Below are positions 62,854-64,000 of a stretch of DNA of 64,000 nucleotides, piece by piece. Position numbers and translations under genes: made by a program. The DNA comes from Lineus longissimus (taxonomy: Eukaryota > Nemertea > Pilidiophora > Heteronemertea > Lineidae), in the NCBI RefSeq assembly GCF_910592395.1, contig NC_088312.1, positions 23,505,292-23,569,291 on the forward strand, in the 5' to 3' direction. Within the stretch, counting starts at the first letter, position 1. The number at the start of each line of letters is the position of its first letter. The notes below the pieces were generated by a model. That model saw only the letters and a list, made by a program, of their open reading frames with translations. It ran no database searches and had not been told where the DNA came from.

Positions 62854-63889
62854 AAATGGCCAGGGCCATTGTGCTCACCTCATGTGGAGGAAAGATGGAT
62901 AAAGAGCATGGTATTGTGTCATGTAGTGTTAGGTTTGATGTAGGTCCAAGCAATTACAATTTCCCCAAAATGGCAAATTTACAGTACATTCGACCTCTGT
63001 GACCTTGAAAAGTAGGTCAAATCAAAGAAGACCCGGGTGACACATTGAATGGTTGTTAGAATTAGATGTACCTATGATATAAAATTGGTGCCAATCGGGC
63101 AAGTCATTACTAGAAATAATGGCATTTTGAAGAATTTAGGATTTGGCCCCCTCCCTGGAGGCCAAACGGCAAATCAGATCGCACCAAACTTCGGTACCTA
63201 AGATCACCTGACCAAGGGGTACATGTGTACTTAATTTGTGATCAATAGTCATTGCGGTTAAGAAACGTGCCATAGTTACGGCCTGACGGCGAATTTACGC
63301 CATTTGACCTCTGTGACCTTGACAAGAAGGTCAAATTAAAAACCTGTGTGACATATACTGTATGGTGGTTAGATGTACCCATGATATCAAATTGGTGGCA
63401 ATCGGGCAAGAAGTTAAGGAATAATCACATTTTTAAGGTTTTTGGATTTTGCCCCCTGGTGGTCAAGTGGTGAATCATATTGGACCAAACTTCGGTCCCT
63501 GAGATCACCTGACTAAGGGGTAAATGAGTACCAAATTTGGTATCAATAGTCATTGCAGTTTAGAAACGTGCCATCGTTACATCCTAACGGCCAATTTACA
63601 CCATTTGACCTCTGTGACCTTGAAAAGGAGATCAAATCAAAAACCCGGAGGATATATGATGCACCTTTGCTAGAAGTACCTACCATATTTTTTTCAAAAT
63701 TTCCCGACTACTATCAAGGGAGATATTGCATATTTTCACTTTTAACGTTTGGCCCCCTGGTGGCCAAACCATGAAACGAATCGGACCGAAACTTGGTCTC
63801 CAAGGTGTCATTACATAAGGGTACATGTGTACCAAGTTTCAACTCAATAGCTCTAACAGTTACGAAACGTGCCCTGCTAACGGACGACG

Positions 63890-63957
<68 letters not shown>

Positions 63958-64000
63958 ACGACGGACGCCACGGTATGGGATAAGCTCACCTCTGCTAAGA
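62854..64000 (-). mobile_element. 1.1-kb interspersed element, copy C (truncated by window)
   Basis: Reverse complement of copies A and B, from the GGCCAGGGCCATTGTGCTCA end at 62854 to the (GAC)n tract at about 63890-63955 and most of the leading hairpin at the window edge. CTCF-like cores on the minus strand lie at 63451-63462 and 63751-63763. Confidence 0.88.

Larger units (their letters stand above)
55985..64000 (-). repeat. Right arm of the large inverted duplication
   Basis: Reverse-complement counterpart of 29139-37790, cut by the window end inside the leading hairpin of the 1.1-kb element. Relative to the left arm it contains a 5'-truncated LINE (60376-61768), lacks the 1.2-kb block and has only about one 60-bp unit. 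It also differs at 57190-57320. The innermost ~170 bp (55985-56150) are diverged. Confidence 0.92.

Noticed and set aside
62727-63002. 91-codon frame with a helical stretch (AIDRENWEFINEINKDLRR) as a real gene
   Set aside because: It runs directly into the 1.1-kb element, and in the left arm the same frame is kept only in part. It may be an old exon fragment but nothing supports a gene model.
29139-64000. Single giant transposon with ~8-kb terminal inverted repeats
   Set aside because: The core holds an ordinary host transcription factor with its own promoter, and no transposase or integrase was recognised. A segmental inverted duplication is simpler, though the outer 1.1-kb elements could have mediated it.

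Overview
This window comes from an intron-rich animal nuclear genome, most likely a marine invertebrate (a lophotrochozoan or a non-vertebrate deuterostome; the sequence alone does not settle which). The signs are GT-AG introns with consistent phases, a eukaryotic tRNA-Asp with a short T-run terminator, an achaete-scute-family bHLH gene, a CR1/L2-like non-LTR retrotransposon, pogo/Tigger-like small elements, and an unusually heavy load of minisatellites. About 10 kb, or one sixth of the window, is tandem array. Most of the long open frames are artefacts of these arrays.

Layout. From 1 to 9.7 kb there is mostly repeat: a ~35-bp array, a 16-bp array, a 1.1-kb interspersed element, and a 68-bp satellite present as two opposed arrays. 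From 9.73 to 15.60 kb, on the minus strand, lies a complete 12-exon ABCG-type half-transporter; its exons can be spliced in phase into a 682-residue protein. From 17.3 to 19.6 kb is a 62/64-bp array. At 21.6 kb there is a tRNA-Asp gene facing a shortened copy of itself. From 25.7 to 26.85 kb is a 64-bp array. From 27.0 to 28.7 kb, minus strand, is a small three-coding-exon gene for a secreted six-cysteine peptide that an ORF search would miss. From 39.1 to 40.0 kb, plus strand, is an intact achaete-scute homologue with a well-placed TATA box and a palindromic Hes-type site upstream. Weaker two-exon gene candidates lie at 47.9-48.8 kb and 52.7-53.4 kb. A ~2-kb array of about 50 hairpin-containing 40-bp units separates them.

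The largest structure is an inverted segmental duplication. The left arm is 29.14-37.79 kb and the right arm runs from about 55.98 kb to the window end. Both arms begin, at their outer ends, with the same 1.1-kb element, and together they enclose an 18-kb core that carries the achaete-scute gene. The arms differ by several indels: a LINE inserted only in the right arm, an 11-copy 60-bp array present only in the left, and a ~1.2-kb segment present only in the left. Some stretches are nevertheless identical. The 1.1-kb element carries CTCF-like core motifs and AGGTCA direct repeats, so the inversion places CTCF-like motifs in convergent orientation around the achaete-scute gene. No functional link between the genes is visible. 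ABCG transport, peptide secretion and neural specification look like unrelated neighbours.
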